Assembly (NCBI GenBank): GCA_001897525.1
Contig: MKTB01000017.1
Coordinates: 326,750 to 390,749, forward strand
Reading direction: 5' to 3'
From: Bacteroidetes bacterium 43-16
GTDB taxonomy: Bacteria > Bacteroidota > Bacteroidia > Chitinophagales > Chitinophagaceae
Length of the DNA: 64,000 bases
The notes beneath the pieces were generated by a model. It made no database searches. It saw only the letters and a program-made list of their open reading frames with translations, and was not told where the DNA came from. Every line of letters starts with the position of its first letter. Positions within the stretch are counted from its first letter, which is position 1. The translations under genes were made by a program, and so were the position numbers. Below, one piece after another: positions 62,263 to 64,000 of the stretch.

Positions 62263-63750
62263 ATGGGAATATTTGCGAAGAAGCAATTGAACCAACTTAT
62301 TGCCGAAGCCAGTGAGTCAGAGAAAGGATTAAAAAAGACTTTAAGTGCCGGTGCTTTAGTTTCTTTAGGAATCGGTGCGATTATCGGCGCAGGTTTATTT
62401 TCATTGACCGGTATGGCGGCTGCAGATAATGCCGGCCCTGCTGTTGTGTTTTCGTTTATACTGGCGGCAGTGGGTTGTGGTTTTGCGGGTTTGTGCTATG
62501 CAGAATTTGCTTCTATGATCCCGGTAGCGGGTAGTGCTTATACTTATTCTTATGCCACAATGGGCGAACTGATCGCCTGGATCATAGGCTGGGACCTGGT
62601 GCTGGAATATGCACTCGGCGCTGCTACGGTGGCGGTAAGCTGGTCGCAGTATGTCAACAAGTTTCTCCATTCGGTCGGGATTGATCTCCCCCAGTATTTG
62701 CTGCATGGCCCCTGGGATGAGGTGAATGGCGTAGCCATGAACGGGATCATCAATCTTCCGGCCATTATTATTGTTTGTTTATTGTCTTTATTATTGATCC
62801 GTGGTACCAAAGAATCTGCATTATTGAATAATATATTGGTTATTCTTAAGGTGGTTGTGGTACTTGTTTTCATTTGTATTGGCTGGTCTTTCATTAATCC
62901 TGCTAATCATGAGCCTTTTATTCCTGTAAATGCAGGAGAGGAAATGGTGAAATCGGGCACGATGTCTTTCTGGAGTTTCTTCACCAGTGAATCTTTCGGT
63001 AGTTATGGGATTAGTGGTATCTTAAGGGGTGCGGGTGTTGTTTTCTTTGCCTTTATCGGTTTTGATGCGGTGAGCACAGCGGCCCAGGAAGCTAAAAATC
63101 CTCAAAAAGGTATGCCGATCGGTATTATAGGATCGCTTGTAGTATGTACTATATTGTATGTATTGTTTGCCTATGTGCTTACGGGCCTGGAAAATTACAT
63201 CAACTTCAAGGGTAATGCAAGCCCGGTAACTACGGCATTTGCACATACAGGCTATACCTTCCTGAATTCATTCCTCACCATGGCCATTATAGCGGGTTAT
63301 ACTTCTGTGATGTTGGTTATGTTGATGGGACAAAGTCGTGTATTTTACAGTATGAGCGTGGATGGCTTGTTGCCAAAAATGTTCTCTGATCTGCATAAAA
63401 AGAACAGAACGCCTTATAAAACCAATCTTATTTTCATGGTTTTTGTAAGCTTGTTTGCCGGTTTTGTGCCGGTTGCCGACCTGGGGCATATGGTAAGTAT
63501 CGGTACTTTATTTGCTTTCGCGCTGGTATGTATCGGGGTGATCGTGATGCGTAAGACCAACCCGGATGCGGTACGCGGCTTCAGAACGCCTTTTGTTCCG
63601 GTATTACCTATTTTAGGGGTGCTTGTTTGTGTAGTATTAATGCTTGGCTTACCTAAAGAGAGCTGGGAACGCTTAGCGATCTGGCTGGGATTGGGACTGA
63701 TCATCTACTTTGCTTATAGTAAGAAGAACAGTAAAATAGGGAATAAATAA
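62263..63750 (+). CDS. APC-family amino-acid permease (cationic amino-acid transporter type)
   Basis: A 495-residue inner-membrane transporter with about 12-13 helices. Helix 1 holds LGIGAIIGAGLFSLTGMAA (GxG substrate-binding unwound region); AGLCYAEFASMIPVAGSAY and IGWDLVLEYALGAATVAVSW mark helices 2-3; FFAFIGFDAVSTAAQEAKNP is the helix 6 region and the EAKNPQKGMP loop that follows it is typical of the CAT/YfnA group. Likely substrates are cationic or small neutral amino acids by proton symport; specificity is not decidable here. Single gene with own promoter. The stop codon lies in a duplicated segment. Confidence 0.92.
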   Translation: MGIFAKKQLNQLIAEASESEKGLKKTLSAGALVSLGIGAIIGAGLFSLTGMAAADNAGPAVVFSFILAAVGCGFAGLCYAEFASMIPVAGSAYTYSYATMGELIAWIIGWDLVLEYALGAATVAVSWSQYVNKFLHSVGIDLPQYLLHGPWDEVNGVAMNGIINLPAIIIVCLLSLLLIRGTKESALLNNILVILKVVVVLVFICIGWSFINPANHEPFIPVNAGEEMVKSGTMSFWSFFTSESFGSYGISGILRGAGVVFFAFIGFDAVSTAAQEAKNPQKGMPIGIIGSLVVCTILYVLFAYVLTGLENYINFKGNASPVTTAFAHTGYTFLNSFLTMAIIAGYTSVMLVMLMGQSRVFYSMSVDGLLPKMFSDLHKKNRTPYKTNLIFMVFVSLFAGFVPVADLGHMVSIGTLFAFALVCIGVIVMRKTNPDAVRGFRTPFVPVLPILGVLVCVVLMLGLPKESWERLAIWLGLGLIIYFAYSKKNSKIGNK

Positions 63751-63812
63751 AGTAATCATCAGTTTATAGATTAAACAGTAGCAGCCATTGAGTTGCTACT
63801 GTTTTTTATTGT
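63743..63812 (+). repeat. direct repeat, copy 1 (includes permease 3' end and terminator)
   Basis: A 70-base segment starting ATAAATAAAGTAATCATCAG, repeated with one mismatch at 63931-64000 (offset 188 bases). It covers the last codons of the permease gene and its terminator. Confidence 0.9.
63773..63807 (+). terminator. terminator of the permease gene
   Basis: 11-bp stem AAACAGTAGCA / TGCTACTGTTT, 10-base loop, run of six T. A second copy lies 188 bases downstream at 63961-63995. Confidence 0.85.
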
Positions 63813-63930
63813 AAGCTTATTGCCGTTCGACTCGTTAGCGAAGCGCATGTCGAACAATGGATAATGAAGGATTTGAAATCCTATTTTATTGCTTGTTCGG
63901 GATGCCCTTCGGAACATCCCGAACAGCAAG
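63813..63930. repeat. hairpin-rich element between the direct repeats
   Basis: Three inverted repeats lie in 118 bases: GTTCGAC (63825) with GTCGAAC (63849); GGATTT-G-AAATCC near 63869; and GTTCGGGATG (63895) with CATCCCGAAC (63915). It has the look of a multi-copy intergenic element of the kind common in Bacteroidota. Confidence 0.6.
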
Positions 63931-64000
63931 ATAAATAAAGTAATCATCAGTTTATAGATTAAACAGTAGCAGCCATTGAGTTGCTACTGTTTTTAATTGT
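63931..64000 (+). repeat. direct repeat, copy 2, cut by the window edge
   Basis: It matches 63743-63812 at 69 of 70 bases and reaches the last base of the window, so its full length and any further tandem copies are unknown. It contains a second copy of the permease terminator. Confidence 0.9.

Overview
The window is chromosomal DNA from a member of the Bacteroidota, most likely class Chitinophagia; I would not name a genus. The signs are four large secreted proteins with type IX secretion (T9SS) C-terminal signals (three type A, one type B of the CHU_C kind), a SusC-like TonB-dependent receptor with a carboxypeptidase-like N-terminal domain, a short primary sigma factor without region 1.1, a long SecA of about 1,107 residues, the futalosine menaquinone enzyme MqnD, Bat-type VWA and TPR proteins, and promoters of the Bacteroidota form TAnnTTTG. 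G+C is moderate (low to mid forties by eye). Nearly everything is core metabolism and housekeeping. I see no phage, plasmid, CRISPR array, tRNA, rRNA or intact insertion sequence.

Layout. 1-3.3 kb: the 5' end of a TPR-like secreted protein and a divergent SBBP-repeat T9SS protein. 3.4-4.8 kb: a leftward arsenic cluster (arsR, a DUF6428 gene, a possible 47-residue membrane peptide, arsC) with two ArsR-type palindromic operators. 5-7 kb: a TraB/GumN-like protein, an unrecognised small gene and the 3' end of a dead IS256-type transposase. 7-11 kb: batB-batC without other bat genes, and acs. 11.2-21.2 kb: def, a small membrane protein, a cytoplasmic BtuF-like protein, secA, zapA, ftsY and a TonB receptor. 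21.3-23 kb: divergent mqnD and cmk. 23-36 kb: a T9SS type B adhesin-like protein, then a respiratory block (mitochondrial-type citrate synthase, mitochondrial-type aconitase and, 3 kb on, AcnB), interrupted by a lipoprotein-like secreted protein and a beta-helix T9SS protein.

36-45 kb: DoxX-like protein, ychF, then a tight rightward envelope operon (alpha/beta-hydrolase-like protein lacking the triad, family 2 glycosyltransferase, small anchored protein, PAP2 phosphatase, DUF5686 outer-membrane protein), a four-helix membrane protein and a PlsC-like acyltransferase. 45-51 kb: a PurF-type amidotransferase convergent with the primary sigma factor, and a duplicated-DUF4394 T9SS protein. 51-64 kb: glutaryl-CoA-dehydrogenase-like acyl-CoA dehydrogenase, nadC with a lipid kinase, an S41 protease overlapping an HsdR_N-like nuclease gene tail to tail, AMP nucleosidase overlapping an M1 peptidase, an FKBP/nrnA pair, an EVE-domain gene with dapF, and an amino-acid permease that ends in a 188-bp tandem duplication running off the window.

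Functional links: gltA, two aconitases, acs and gcdH feed acetyl-CoA oxidation; mqnD supplies menaquinone; secA and ftsY serve protein export for the many secreted and outer-membrane proteins here; and the sigma factor encoded at 47-48 kb would read the TAnnTTYGC elements found before about twenty genes. I did not find a convincing new multi-gene system. The least explained parts are the small peptide in the ars operon, the inactive hydrolase in the envelope operon, the near-leaderless promoters of purF and dapF, and the duplicated hairpin element at the right edge.
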